From: Planctomycetaceae bacterium
GTDB taxonomy: Bacteria; Planctomycetota; Planctomycetia; Planctomycetales; Planctomycetaceae
Assembly: GCA_028284485.1 (NCBI GenBank)
Contig: JANQRQ010000055.1
Location: 1 to 64,000 of the forward strand
Reading direction: 5' to 3'
Length of the DNA: 64,000 bases
Below, piece after piece: positions 37,995-47,804 of the stretch. Each line of letters starts with the position of its first letter. Positions within the stretch are counted from its first letter, which is position 1. The notes beneath the pieces were generated by a model, which was not told the origin of the DNA, ran no database searches, and saw only the letters and a list, made by a program, of their open reading frames with translations. The translations under genes and the position numbers were made by a program.

Positions 37995-38849
37995 CTACTT
38001 CTTTTGACGGCGTTCTAACGGTTTCTCAACCAGCCAGATATTTCTGAACTTCACTCGCGAGCCATGCTCCTGCAAGACGATGGGTGAAAGCCGTTCTTCG
38101 GGGTAGGCGGCATACTTGTTTCTCCGTAACGACAGTTTGAAGTTGTCGTGGATCAACTCGCCATTAAGCCACACCGTGACGCGAGCGGCGTCCCTCTCGT
38201 TGGCATAGCCGGCCGCGTTGATGCGTGCCGCTTGGTACTCCAAATCGACCGTTTGCCAGACGCCCGGCCCGAGTCCTGCATTCACATCGGGTACGCGGAT
38301 TTGATAAATCGCTCCGCAGTCGGTCAGCCTAAGGCGTTCCCTTCGCGTGCTATTGAGAATTTGTAATTCGTACAGCGGCCCGAAGAAAACCCCACTATTG
38401 CCATCGCCTTCCTTGGGCAACTGGAATTCTAAATGCATGCGATAGTCGCCAAATCTTTCCTTGGTACAAAGAAACTGTTTGCGACGCTTGCCCCGGAATT
38501 CAAAAGCGATCTCCATTGCCTCGCCATCGACAAGCTTCCACTGAATCTCCTTTTGGTCGTCCTTCGGATTAATCGCCTGAAACGAGAACGGCATCCAGGC
38601 ATCAAAGTTCGTGCCATCGAACAATACCACCGCTCTATCCGGCGGAGCGAGCCCGAGCGTCGACGTCGAGTCCGATGCTTCCTGCGCCGTTGCACGAGCC
38701 GGATCGACAAAGAACAATGCGTTCACCAAGCCAACGAAAACAAGAAACGAACACGCTGTATAGCTCGAATGAGCACCGACGGTATGGCGTCTATTGGAAT
38801 CGGGCATTCTCGGCAGCTCCAGGCAAGCGGACGTATTGGTGCTTCGCAT
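37995..38849 (-). CDS. DUF1080 (3-keto-disaccharide hydrolase type) protein, exported
   Basis: 284 residues; its ATG follows the stop of the upstream sulfatase by one base (TGAGATG), with CGGAGA inside the sulfatase end, so the two are translationally coupled. The exported part starts after about residue 55. FDGTNFDAWMPF, then GEAMEIAFEFRGKRRKQFLCTKERFGDYRMHLEF, and GNSGVFFGPLYELQILNS are the defining segments of DUF1080, a concanavalin-like fold that hydrolyses keto-glycosides. It ends KPLERRQKK. Adjacency to a sulfatase suggests polysaccharide processing. Confidence 0.88.
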   Translation of the reverse strand: MRSTNTSACLELPRMPDSNRRHTVGAHSSYTACSFLVFVGLVNALFFVDPARATAQEASDSTSTLGLAPPDRAVVLFDGTNFDAWMPFSFQAINPKDDQKEIQWKLVDGEAMEIAFEFRGKRRKQFLCTKERFGDYRMHLEFQLPKEGDGNSGVFFGPLYELQILNSTRRERLRLTDCGAIYQIRVPDVNAGLGPGVWQTVDLEYQAARINAAGYANERDAARVTVWLNGELIHDNFKLSLRRNKYAAYPEERLSPIVLQEHGSRVKFRNIWLVEKPLERRQKK

Positions 38850-38850
38850 C

Positions 38851-40254
38851 TCAGTTCTCCGATATTCTCGGCGCGTTCAACCATTCCACGAGCTGCGCAG
38901 TCAACGACGCGACCAAATCAGGATGGTCTTCGATGGTATTTCGCCGTTCGTTCGGGTCGGTTTCCACGTTGAACAATTCGACTGGCTTTCCGCCGAGAGC
39001 GAGCAACTTCCAGTTCCCGCGCATCGCGACCTCGGTCGCAAATGGCTTGGGTTTCGGATAGTGACGTTGAAGATTTTTATACAAGTCGAGCTGCCAAAAC
39101 ACGGTCCCCCTTGCGTCGGCGATTGGCGGGCGGTCGCCCTTCATGTGAGGCAACAAGCTCAATCCATCGAGCGACAGTTCGCTCGGCAGTTCGACGCCGG
39201 CCGCTTCGCAGAATGTGGGCAGCAGATCATTCGTATGGCCGAACGCATCGGAAGTTTGACCGGCCGGAATCGCCGCCGGCCATCGCACAACCATCGGTAC
39301 GCGAAGTCCACCGTCATGTAGGTCCGTCTTGCCACCTTTGAGTTCGCCGATGAAGCCTTCGAAAGCTGCTCCATTGTCACTCGTGAAGAGGACGAGTGTG
39401 TTATCCCCAATTTCCAGTTCGTCGAGTTTGCCCAAGATCTGGCCGACCTTGGCGTCCATGTGTTCGACCATCGAACGGAAACAATGCTGATCCTCGCTAA
39501 TGTCGTCTGTCATGGTATTCGACCAATGTGGCTCTGGCGCCGGCTCGTACGGTTTATGCGGAACGAGCCACCACAAGTTGATAAAAAAGGGCCGCTCGCC
39601 GGCAGAGAGTTCTTCGATCAGCTCGATCGCAAAGTCACCGTTTGCATCGGTTAAATGTTTCGAATAGTACGGGTCATCCTCGCCGACCTGTCGGTCGTTG
39701 CGGAGGAGCACCGTTCCCCCTTGTCGAAAGAGGGTTCGATCTCGACCCATGCGGCCGCGAACGGGCTGCTGCTCAATCTGCGTCTGGTAGAAATCGAATC
39801 CGTGTTGACGCGGGCCGGGCTGATCGTCCAACCGCCGACCCTGCGTGTCCACATGCAAGCCACCCAAATGCCACTTGCCCACATGCGCGGTGTTGTAGCC
39901 GGCGTTCTGAAGTAGCTCGGCAACGGTCGTCGCGGATTCGGGCAACCATCGATCCACATCGTTGAAATGCTTCGTGATACCGAATCGCAGGGGATATCGG
40001 CCGGTCAACACCGAAGCGCGCGTCGGAGAGCAGACGGCGGATGCGGCGTAAAATCGAGTGAACTGCATCCCTTCGCGCGCGAGACGATCGAGGTAAGGCG
40101 TCTTGACGGCGGGGCTACCGAAACAAGACAGATCTCCGTAACCCAGATCGTCTGCCAACAGCAAAATGATGTTGGGCTTCTCACTCGCGTGTGCCTGACC
40201 CGTCATGGCAAGCAGTACGGACAATACGAAAAAGCACGTTAACGCTGTGCGCAT
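38851..40254 (-). CDS. Sulfatase (alkaline-phosphatase superfamily), exported
   Basis: 467 residues from the ATG at 40254, which has AGAGGGA upstream; the open frame reaches 40461 but those 69 codons are not protein-like and enter the region upstream. Signal peptide about 1-24. LADDLGYGDLSCFG (D35, D36) and formylglycine signature CSPTR at 75-79; GKWHLGGLHVD follows. It is translationally coupled with the DUF1080 gene, the best-defined operon in this part of the window. Confidence 0.93.
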   Translation of the reverse strand: MRTALTCFFVLSVLLAMTGQAHASEKPNIILLLADDLGYGDLSCFGSPAVKTPYLDRLAREGMQFTRFYAASAVCSPTRASVLTGRYPLRFGITKHFNDVDRWLPESATTVAELLQNAGYNTAHVGKWHLGGLHVDTQGRRLDDQPGPRQHGFDFYQTQIEQQPVRGRMGRDRTLFRQGGTVLLRNDRQVGEDDPYYSKHLTDANGDFAIELIEELSAGERPFFINLWWLVPHKPYEPAPEPHWSNTMTDDISEDQHCFRSMVEHMDAKVGQILGKLDELEIGDNTLVLFTSDNGAAFEGFIGELKGGKTDLHDGGLRVPMVVRWPAAIPAGQTSDAFGHTNDLLPTFCEAAGVELPSELSLDGLSLLPHMKGDRPPIADARGTVFWQLDLYKNLQRHYPKPKPFATEVAMRGNWKLLALGGKPVELFNVETDPNERRNTIEDHPDLVASLTAQLVEWLNAPRISEN

Positions 40255-40538
40255 ACGAACGATTCCCTCTTGATGACCTTGCTGACGGGACGACGCCCCG
40301 CACATCTCCAATCTACCAGGACGCCTGTAGTGAGAGGAAGCAATGAGGTGAACCGGTGGGCCGTTTTCAATAACGAAGGATGTCCGTCGGCTCGTGTTTG
40401 CCTGCGCCGCTTGATCGTCTTCCGTTTGACGAGGATTTGGCCGTCCGTGAAGCTGTCTCAAAATATTGCGACTTGGTGCGCTTCATCGCAGTGAGAGAGT
40501 CGACCGAAATGACCAAAGGGGACATCGACTCGACCAAC
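40255..40538. other. Gap between sulfatase and tRNA gene
   Basis: No gene. It should contain the promoter of the sulfatase-DUF1080 operon. I cannot identify a clear -35/-10 pair. Confidence 0.4.
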
Positions 40539-40579
40539 AAAAAAACCTGCAATACCAGTCCGAAACAGGCATTACAGGT
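40539..40579 (-). terminator. Rho-independent terminator of tRNA-Ser
   Basis: On the minus strand ACCTGTAATGCC, an 11-base loop, then GGTATTGCAGGT form a 12-bp stem with two wobble pairs, followed by TTTTTT. It lies 9 bp downstream of the tRNA. Confidence 0.85.
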
Positions 40580-40587
40580 GATTGGAG

Positions 40588-40677
40588 CGGAGAGAACGGG
40601 ATTCGAACCCGTGGAGCCGGTAATACCGACTCACCGGATTAGCAATCCGGCGCTTTCGACCACTCAGCCATCTCTCC
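40588..40677 (-). tRNA. tRNA-Ser (anticodon GCT)
   Basis: 90 nt. Acceptor arms GGAGAGA and TCTCTCC with discriminator G; D-arm TGGCTGAGTGGTCGAAAGC; anticodon stem-loop CCGGATTGCTAATCCGG with GCT; a long variable arm; T-loop GGGTTCGAATCCC. The long variable arm and leading GGAGAGATGGCTGAGTGG are typical of bacterial tRNA-Ser. No CCA is encoded; GC follows the acceptor stem. Confidence 0.97.
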
Positions 40678-41455
40678 GTATCGAGTTGTCCGTGGACAAA
40701 ATACCCACAAGAGTATTTTGCGAATCGACGTCACAAAGGATTAATCGCCAACGATTTGCACCAATGTTACCTCTTGCAGGTTGCTAGACTCTAATGGCCG
40801 CAAGGATTTCGGTCAAGAGATTCGAATGCGGCCACAGACAGGAATTCTGGTGCTACGACAGACCAAAGGCGTCAAGCCACAGACAGGAGTGTCTGTGCCA
40901 CGACAATCCCAAGGCATCAGCCCGCAGATAGGAATGTCTGTGGCACCGCTAACCAAACGACTCGGGTCACAGGCAGGTTAGATTGAGTCATCCTTTATGT
41001 GCCAGAGTCGCGGACCGGAATCTCCGCACCCCCACAGACCAAAGGAACCGCCGGCCGCCCAATCATCGATGTCAGCCGATCGAGTTTCGATTCGAAGGTA
41101 GAGGCCGCATCGAGGACGCGGAGCAAGAATGCACGAGCAATTCAAACGCGGAAAGTCACCCCGACTGGCGGCCCCGGAACGGCGCTGCGCTTGGTCCGGC
41201 GTACGTCTCGGCAAAAGTGGACTCGGCGATCGAACGGGCCGACTTTGAAACAATCTGTATTTTCTTGAAACGGGAGGCACCAAACTGGAGTATTCCCTTG
41301 GAACGCGTGCCGATGCCGACTAAATTGACGTCAGCTAGCTGCGAGCCTGGGCTTTTTGGCGACGTCGCGGCAGCCAATCGGCCGGCAAATCGACGGATCG
41401 AATTGCCTCGGGCGGACCGACACAATCACATCTCAATAAAACTGGCGGGGGAAAA
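40678..41455. other. 778-bp gap with 45-bp tandem repeats and no supported gene
   Basis: From 40831 to 40975 a unit of about 45 bp is repeated three to four times, each containing CCACAGACAGGA followed by a partial complement such as TGTCTGTGCC. The rest (41000-41450) has open frames on both strands without ribosome binding sites. The promoter of mtnA presumably lies at the end. Confidence 0.5.
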
Positions 41456-42553
41456 ATGGAATATCGGCCCGCGGAATCGACGGACAACGCCGGTTACGCC
41501 ACTTTATCTTGGCAGGGAGACCACTCTGGCTGGTTGCGCCTTCTCGATCAAACCTTGTTGCCCACCGAGTACTGCGAAATCGACTGCCGCACGGTGAAAG
41601 AAGTCTGGGAAGCCATTCGGCGGCTGAGCGTGCGGGGAGCACCGGCCATCGGTGTGGCAGCCGCGTATGGAGTCGTCATCGGATTACAATCGGCAGCCGA
41701 CGGCAGCCGTGCGGAATTCAACCTGCGTCTTCGCGAAGTCACCGACTACTTGGCATCGAGTCGACCAACTGCAGTCAATCTGTTCTGGGCGCTCGAGCGG
41801 ATGGAAAACGTGGCAAACCAATCGGCCGACGCCGATGCTTCGGAGATGCTGGCTCGCTTACTCGAGGAAGCCCGTCGCATCGAATCGGAAGATCGCGAGA
41901 TGTGTGCCGCGATCGGTCGCCATGGGGCGGAACTGCTAGGCGACAATCAAGGCGTGTTAACCCATTGCAACGCGGGAGCGCTGGCGACCGCCGGCGACGG
42001 AACGGCGCTGTCTGTTATCTTCGCAGCCGCTGCGCAAGGGAAACAATTGCAGGTGTATGCCGACGAAACGCGACCGTTGCTACAGGGAGCACGGCTCACA
42101 TCTTGGGAACTGTGCCAACGCGATATTCCCGTCACGGTCATCTGCGATTCGATGGCGGGGTGGGTGATGCGCGAGAAACGAATTGACGCGGTCATTACAG
42201 GTGCCGACCGTATCGCGGCCAATGGCGATGTCGCCAACAAAATCGGCACGTATTCGGTTGCACTGTTGGCCAAAGCGCACGGTCTGCCGTTTTACGTGGC
42301 GGCTCCATCGAGCACGTTTGATCTCGCATTGGCAACGGGCGATGAAATCCCCATCGAACAACGCGACGCGAGTGAAATCACTCAGTTGGGAGCGCAGCAG
42401 ACAACTCCGGAGCATGTCGACGTGTACAATCCGGCGTTTGACGTCACACCGGCAGAATACGTGACGGCCATCATTACAGAACGAGGAGTGATACAACCGG
42501 TCACGACTGAAAACGTTCATAACCACCTCGGTACAGAAGCAATTTCGAGTTAA
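41456..42553 (+). CDS. mtnA: S-methyl-5-thioribose-1-phosphate isomerase
   Basis: 365 residues, normal for MtnA. It converts methylthioribose-1-phosphate to methylthioribulose-1-phosphate in the methionine salvage pathway. Signature segments: RGAPAIG at residues 60-66, the active-site Cys in LTHCNAGALAT (C171), and the active-site Asp in ITGADRIAANGDVANKIGTYS (D251). The start is preceded by GGCGGGGG. No other methionine salvage gene is adjacent. eIF2B-alpha-like relatives lack the Cys, so the MtnA call is firm. Confidence 0.95.
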   Translation: MEYRPAESTDNAGYATLSWQGDHSGWLRLLDQTLLPTEYCEIDCRTVKEVWEAIRRLSVRGAPAIGVAAAYGVVIGLQSAADGSRAEFNLRLREVTDYLASSRPTAVNLFWALERMENVANQSADADASEMLARLLEEARRIESEDREMCAAIGRHGAELLGDNQGVLTHCNAGALATAGDGTALSVIFAAAAQGKQLQVYADETRPLLQGARLTSWELCQRDIPVTVICDSMAGWVMREKRIDAVITGADRIAANGDVANKIGTYSVALLAKAHGLPFYVAAPSSTFDLALATGDEIPIEQRDASEITQLGAQQTTPEHVDVYNPAFDVTPAEYVTAIITERGVIQPVTTENVHNHLGTEAISS

Positions 42554-42697
42554 CAGGAACCGGTGGCTTGATTGTGGTCGCCGGTTGAATCCTCTACAAC
42601 ATGCAAAGCGCTTCATATCGCAAACCATTCGCACGATGCTGTTGACGGCGGTCACGGAATCGTTGTTGACAACCACCGGCATTGAAAAGGAAACATC

Positions 42698-44905
42698 ATG
42701 AATCGACGCAGCACTTCGAATCGCATTTTCGCGGTCCTACTGGCATTCCTTTTGTTGTTGGGCGGACAGGCCGCGGTCCAGGCTGATGAGCTGCAAGACA
42801 CAACATCGCTGGGATTTGTCCCGGCCAATGCGTCGTTCTACAGCACAGGATTGCGCTGCGGCGAACAGTTTCAAAAACTGATGAGCAGCAATGCGATGTA
42901 CAAGTTGCAGAACATGCCGGCCGTTCAACAGGCGATGGGTATGTTGAATTTCATGTTGATGAGTTCCCAGTCTGGTCCGTTCAGTATGTTTCAACAATGG
43001 AAAGCAGATCCCCAAAACGAAGAACTGCTCGGGCTGCTTGCCGACATGATGTCGCACGAATCGTTCGTGTACGGTAGCGAAGGTTTCGCCGACATGTTTG
43101 TGGTCTTTAATGAAATCAACACAGCGAACACCATTGCGTCGGTCGAAGCGGGCGTGCAGGGAGGCAATCAGGAGGAGGTGCAAGCTCGGGCGATGTTGAC
43201 GGCATTGAACCGCATTCGGGACGATTTGCACATTCCAACCACGGTGGTTGGGTTTAAATTGAGCGACACAGCGCCTGCCGAGAGTCAACTCGCACGCTTG
43301 GAAGAACTGGCCGGCGCGGTATTCGCCTCTCAACCCATGCTGGAGGGCCGCTTTGCTCGAACAACGGTCGGCGACAGCGAATTCCTCACCGTCAATTTGG
43401 ATGGTTCGATGATTCCCGTCGAAGAAATTCCCATCGACGAAATCGAACAAACCGAAGGCGAATTCGACGAGTTGCTGGAAAAAATTCAGGAACTGAAGTT
43501 CACCGTCGCCTTGGGTATTCGTGGTGATTACTTGCTGCTTTCGTTTGGCGAAACGACCGATCATCTCGCTGAGACAGGCGGCCCGTTGCTGTACGACCGC
43601 GAAGAATTCTCTGCCTTGCGCGAGCATGCCGACAAGCCGATAACAAGCATTGACTATGTCAGCAAGGACTTCATGGAAGCCGCCGGAAGCGTTGAGAATC
43701 AACTGAATGCATATCTCGATGCATTAAAGAACCTGCTGCCGACGGCGCCGCTGCCGGAAGATGTGATCGACGAGATTCTCGAAGATGCCGAGACCGTTCG
43801 AACCGAGCTACCGAACCTGGTTCCCAAACCGGGTGCGATGATGTCGTTCGCATTCATGACCGACCGCGGATACGAAGGATACGCCTACAATTGGTCTGAA
43901 AACAAAATGTTCGACGGTTCTCAGCCGTTAACGATTCTCGATCATGTGGGCCGCAATCCCGTGCTGTTCTACGCAGCCCGGGGGAAATATGCACCGGAAG
44001 ATTACGAAACGTTCGTCAAAGTGGCGAAGCGCCTCTTCTACTACGCAGAAAAGATCGGTGTATCCCAGCTGGACGAAGTCGATCGTGATGAGTACACGAA
44101 AGTGCGGGAAATCATGATTTCAACTGCCGAGAAATGGGACAAAACAACTCGTGAAAACATCATGCCCGGTTTTAAGGATGGACAGGGGGCCATCGTTCTC
44201 GACACCAAGCTGGGGAGTAACCAGTGGTTCCAAGGAATTCCGCCGGCCGATACAGAACTACCAATGCTGGAATTGGGAGTCGTCTATGGCATCAGTGATG
44301 CCGACGCGGTAACCGCAGGGTTTCAAGAATACTTTGCTTCGCTGCAGGAACTGATGAATCAACTGCACAATTTCAAGCCGAACGACTTCCCGCCGATTCA
44401 AATCCCCGATCCGATGGTTGAAGAACAAGGGTCGGCAAAAATCTACTACTATCCACTTCCCCCGTTTATCGGCCTGGACGAACAGCTCTCGCCCAGCGTA
44501 GGACTTTCTTCCGATTTTGCGGCAGCCTCGCTTTCACGCAGCCACACAGGCCGGTTGCTGGAGTCACAGCCGCTTTCGGTGGCCGACGGTCCGCTCGCCA
44601 ATCGAGACCGGCCTTTAGCATCGGCCTTTATGTACAACGCGGCCGAGTTTATCGACGCCATCACACCGTGGGTCGATTACGGGATCCAACTGGGGATGAG
44701 CCAGCAACAGGTTAATGCCGGCGAGCCGAATATCAAAAACGTCGCATTGCAGCAGGGACCGCCCGGCCCAGAAGAAATCATTTCTCAGGTGCACACGGTG
44801 TTGGAGATTATCAAATGCTATCGCGGCTCTTCCAGTGTGACATACGTGGAAGGAGACGTCCGCGTGACGCATAGTGAGTCGGTATTCGAAGACTTGCCGA
44901 ATTGA
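42698..44905 (+). CDS. Exported protein of unknown function, planctomycete type
   Basis: 735 residues with signal peptide 1-29 (ends AVQA) and an AAGGAAA ribosome binding site. The mature protein starts TTSLGFVPANASFYSTGLRC and has several Met/Leu/Phe-rich stretches and one Cys-containing N-terminal segment; the middle is acidic (EIPIDEIEQTEGEFDELLEK), a DUF3352-like arrangement, though I cannot confirm it. No membrane anchor after the signal. It precedes the next gene by 10 bp and is probably co-transcribed. Confidence 0.75.
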   Translation: MNRRSTSNRIFAVLLAFLLLLGGQAAVQADELQDTTSLGFVPANASFYSTGLRCGEQFQKLMSSNAMYKLQNMPAVQQAMGMLNFMLMSSQSGPFSMFQQWKADPQNEELLGLLADMMSHESFVYGSEGFADMFVVFNEINTANTIASVEAGVQGGNQEEVQARAMLTALNRIRDDLHIPTTVVGFKLSDTAPAESQLARLEELAGAVFASQPMLEGRFARTTVGDSEFLTVNLDGSMIPVEEIPIDEIEQTEGEFDELLEKIQELKFTVALGIRGDYLLLSFGETTDHLAETGGPLLYDREEFSALREHADKPITSIDYVSKDFMEAAGSVENQLNAYLDALKNLLPTAPLPEDVIDEILEDAETVRTELPNLVPKPGAMMSFAFMTDRGYEGYAYNWSENKMFDGSQPLTILDHVGRNPVLFYAARGKYAPEDYETFVKVAKRLFYYAEKIGVSQLDEVDRDEYTKVREIMISTAEKWDKTTRENIMPGFKDGQGAIVLDTKLGSNQWFQGIPPADTELPMLELGVVYGISDADAVTAGFQEYFASLQELMNQLHNFKPNDFPPIQIPDPMVEEQGSAKIYYYPLPPFIGLDEQLSPSVGLSSDFAAASLSRSHTGRLLESQPLSVADGPLANRDRPLASAFMYNAAEFIDAITPWVDYGIQLGMSQQQVNAGEPNIKNVALQQGPPGPEEIISQVHTVLEIIKCYRGSSSVTYVEGDVRVTHSESVFEDLPN

Positions 44906-44915
44906 GCATCCCTCG

Positions 44916-46424
44916 ATGAAATTCGCGCTGCTCGGCGAAGACCCCCACATTGCAGGATTTGTGCGCGCGATCGATGTTGCCCCTGGACATCAGTTGGTGG
45001 CCGCGGCGTTTTGTCCGAGTCTCACCGCTGAGTTGTCAAGCAAAACGCCGGGCGTGCCGATTCGCAACCGATGGGAAGATCTGCTGGTCGAGCAAGGCAT
45101 CGACGCAGTAGTCGTTGCGGGCTCTGATGAAAACGTCTTAACCGGTGCACGGCATTTGGCCGGCGCGGGAACGGCTGTCCTGCTTAGCCTTTCCGCCGGT
45201 CAAGGTTCGACATTTGTCTATGAATTGACTTTGATTCGCGACGACACACACGTCGTGCTATTCCCGCTCATTCGTAGTGAAGTGGATCCTCGCATTAGTC
45301 AACTTGTCGATTTGATACGAAACGGCCAGGTAGGCCAAGTTGTCGATTTGCAGTTTTCACGCGATATCGCCGGTCGAAGCGACGCCTCCGGTAAGCTGCT
45401 ATCCGTATCGGAACTGGACGAGCACCTGCTCAATGATATCGGTTTACTACGACGTGTCGGCGGCCGATACGACCAGGTGACCGCACTGCGCTCGGGTCCC
45501 GCCGAGAACCGAATCTCACAGGCCAATGTCAGTTTGGCGGGGGAAGGTTTACCTCAGGCGGTTTGGTCAATCCGTACCGATGCGAATCAGTCGAAATGGG
45601 AACTCAGCGTGACTGCTGAACAGGGGCGTTTCGTCCTTGCAGAAATGGAAAACCGCGTCGTTCTCGAACAGGTAGCCGATAGCGGCACTCGGGAGTTGGC
45701 CGCACCGAAGGACGTGTCCGATACCGACACACTTCTTCTGCGTCGTTTCGAGCACGCGATGAGAGGCGAAGCGGTGTCTCCCGATTGGACAAGCGCCGTT
45801 CACTTGTTCGAAACTGTCGATGCAACTCATCGCTCGATCAAACGGCGACGCACGATCGATTTGCATTTCGAGACCACGTCCGAGCGATCGATTTTTAAGA
45901 CGCAAATGACCGCTATCGGCTGTGGATTGCTGTTGCTGACCCTGTTTGGTCTGATCGCCTTGTTAACACTGGGAGCCTTGCTCGACTCGCAGCGAGCCGA
46001 GGTTGCCGGTTCCGAATCAGCCGGGTTTGTTATGCGAACAAGCGAGTTCGAGGCGGGCTCGGCCAACCTCAATCAGACGGGGATCAGCCATGTCGCCGAT
46101 ATGGCCCGGCGAGTTCCCGGCGTCTCTCTTCCGATTTATGTCGAGCGATCACAGGGAGACGACAACCTCGACAACTCACGACGCAATTCGGTTGTCGAGT
46201 CGCTTGTGACTCATGGTATCGCCGATGCCGAACAACGCACTTTTTTGGCACCGGAAACCAGCGAATTGACGAATATCGTTATGAAGATTGCCCGCATCGC
46301 TTGGCTCGTTCCGCTAGTGCTGTTTCTGTTGTTGCAGCTTTTGGTCTTCGTCGCGAAGCCGTCGGCCGCCGCGCAATCCTCGCGCGCGAACGCATCCCAG
46401 GAATCGGCCGATCAGCAATGCTGA
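44916..46424 (+). CDS. Rossmann-type oxidoreductase-like protein with membrane anchors and OmpA-like insert
   Basis: 502 residues from the ATG at 44916; the open frame from 44874 overlaps the preceding gene. Residues 1-110 resemble a Gfo/Idh/MocA Rossmann fold (MKFALLGEDPHIAGFVRAI, then AVVVAGSDENVL), but the dinucleotide loop is not canonical and no EKP motif is seen. After a middle domain there is a transmembrane segment (about 334-357), an OmpA-like segment (about 370-444: FVMRTSEFEAGSANL, GISHVADMARRV, ERSQGDDNLDNSRRNSVVESL), and a second transmembrane segment (about 460-480). The OmpA-like part matches the lipoprotein at 50972. Function unknown. Confidence 0.75.
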   Translation: MKFALLGEDPHIAGFVRAIDVAPGHQLVAAAFCPSLTAELSSKTPGVPIRNRWEDLLVEQGIDAVVVAGSDENVLTGARHLAGAGTAVLLSLSAGQGSTFVYELTLIRDDTHVVLFPLIRSEVDPRISQLVDLIRNGQVGQVVDLQFSRDIAGRSDASGKLLSVSELDEHLLNDIGLLRRVGGRYDQVTALRSGPAENRISQANVSLAGEGLPQAVWSIRTDANQSKWELSVTAEQGRFVLAEMENRVVLEQVADSGTRELAAPKDVSDTDTLLLRRFEHAMRGEAVSPDWTSAVHLFETVDATHRSIKRRRTIDLHFETTSERSIFKTQMTAIGCGLLLLTLFGLIALLTLGALLDSQRAEVAGSESAGFVMRTSEFEAGSANLNQTGISHVADMARRVPGVSLPIYVERSQGDDNLDNSRRNSVVESLVTHGIADAEQRTFLAPETSELTNIVMKIARIAWLVPLVLFLLLQLLVFVAKPSAAAQSSRANASQESADQQC

Positions 46425-46523
46425 TGCGCTTTCTGAAAACGTCTTACCCTGCTGGGCACCGCCACCCCACGGTATAGACCGTATCGATTTCTTACGTCGC
46501 GGGCATGGCCAGTGCAATTTGCT

Positions 46524-47423
46524 CTAGCGAACGGCAGGATGCGCCGCAGGAATCATCAGCGGCCCGGCCGCTGGACCTGCTTGCGGCAGCCGAGGTTGGC
46601 CAACCGCCGGCGCTGGTGCCGGAGGAACAGCCTGAATGACGGCCGCATTACGAATCGAACCAGGCGGTATGGAACCAGACGGAATGTAAACCGTGTCGGT
46701 CAAGTCGCGGGAAGAAGGTGGCTTTAACATCTTGGCCTTCTCTTCGTAGCGATGCCAAAACTGCTGCGAGTACGGCATGGTCGCCGACAGTCCCCAACCG
46801 GCAGCTGCCTGCGACTGGGCTAAGAGCTGCTTGTAATTGTACGGTCGAAAGGCATGATGTCCGCCGTAGGCGGGAATCTCTTGAAAGTAGCCATGCAGCC
46901 ATGGTTCTTGAGCGTCGTATCGGAACATCGGCTCACCGGCAAGTCCGAAATGACCACCGATGAAACCACCACTGGGATTTGAGTATCCATAGCCGCCATA
47001 CCCAACCGCCGCGCCGTAGCCACCGGCTGCGTAGTCTGCAGCGCCGTAGTGCATTCCACCAGGAGCGGAGCCGACATACGGTGCAGGACCCATGCCATAC
47101 TGAACATTCGCCGATGGATTGGGATAATAAGGAGCAGCATTGGTGGTCGTCCCGCCGTAATTCGGGGTCGCCCCACCGTAGTGTTGGACGGTGCCGCCGT
47201 AATGCTGAATAGCGCCGCCATGGCTTGGTGCGGCTGTCGCGTTGTAGCCGTAACCTCCGGTCGCGGGCATGCCGTTGGCTTGATACGTGGGGCTTGGCCC
47301 AGATCGGTAGGTGACCCCTGCAGAGGGAGCACCGTATTGCCCGCCCGCTGGAAGGCCTGCATTATCGTAGGGACCGGCTCCCAAAGCTGCCAAAATCGCG
47401 ACTGTCAATGCGCCGTGTGACAT
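46524..47423 (-). CDS. Exported Gly/Tyr/Pro-rich protein
   Basis: 299 residues from the ATG at 47423, which begins a short signal peptide (SHGALTVAILAALGAGP); the frame is open to 47525 but that extension lacks a signal. The first half is low-complexity: GGYGYNA, HYGG repeated three times, GGYGAAVGYGGYGYSN. The second half is more conventional (FRYDAQEPWLHGYFQEIPAY, then PYNYKQLLAQSQAAAGWG). The composition suggests a cell-surface or matrix structural protein. Divergent to the similar gene at 47805. Confidence 0.65.
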   Translation of the reverse strand: MSHGALTVAILAALGAGPYDNAGLPAGGQYGAPSAGVTYRSGPSPTYQANGMPATGGYGYNATAAPSHGGAIQHYGGTVQHYGGATPNYGGTTTNAAPYYPNPSANVQYGMGPAPYVGSAPGGMHYGAADYAAGGYGAAVGYGGYGYSNPSGGFIGGHFGLAGEPMFRYDAQEPWLHGYFQEIPAYGGHHAFRPYNYKQLLAQSQAAAGWGLSATMPYSQQFWHRYEEKAKMLKPPSSRDLTDTVYIPSGSIPPGSIRNAAVIQAVPPAPAPAVGQPRLPQAGPAAGPLMIPAAHPAVR

Positions 47424-47804
47424 GAACCTTGCTCCCCTCGTGGTGCGATTATTCCGCCCCGTCCGTATCGTTGAATGCGAGAATTCCGTAGAAAGCCTTT
47501 CAGCTGGCCACGCGGCAGGCAACACAATCAGTTGGAAATTCGCGCAAGCCTGCCATGTCTACCTATTAATATCGGCCTTCTGTTCGATTCTCTCCGTGGC
47601 TTCCTCAAAAATAATCGCATCGGGACGACTTACAATCGCGTTATATTCCTTACGTCATTTGCATGGAAATCGGCCGAACGACAAACTTTGCCTCTTGTGC
47701 CCACTCACCCTGAATATAATGAAGTCCTCAATTGGTAATGTCGGACTGTTTCTCTCGCATCAGATCGGCACGCTTTGCTCACTCAATTCAATCGGGGACA
47801 CTTG
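47424..47804. other. 381-bp divergent intergenic region
   Basis: No gene; should contain promoters for both of the Gly/Tyr/His-rich protein genes. No clear operator is visible. Confidence 0.45.

Noticed and set aside
40831-40975. CRISPR-like array
   Set aside because: Units are degenerate, about 45 bp with no constant repeat/variable spacer division and no cas gene nearby.
40781-40981. Plus-strand 66-codon repetitive peptide (PQTG repeats)
   Set aside because: It is only the translation of the intergenic 45-bp repeat array; no ribosome binding site.
42737-43702. Minus-strand open frame of 321 codons
   Set aside because: Antisense to the exported protein at 42698, which has a signal peptide and a good ribosome binding site; the antisense translation is rich in His/Arg/Gln and lacks features.
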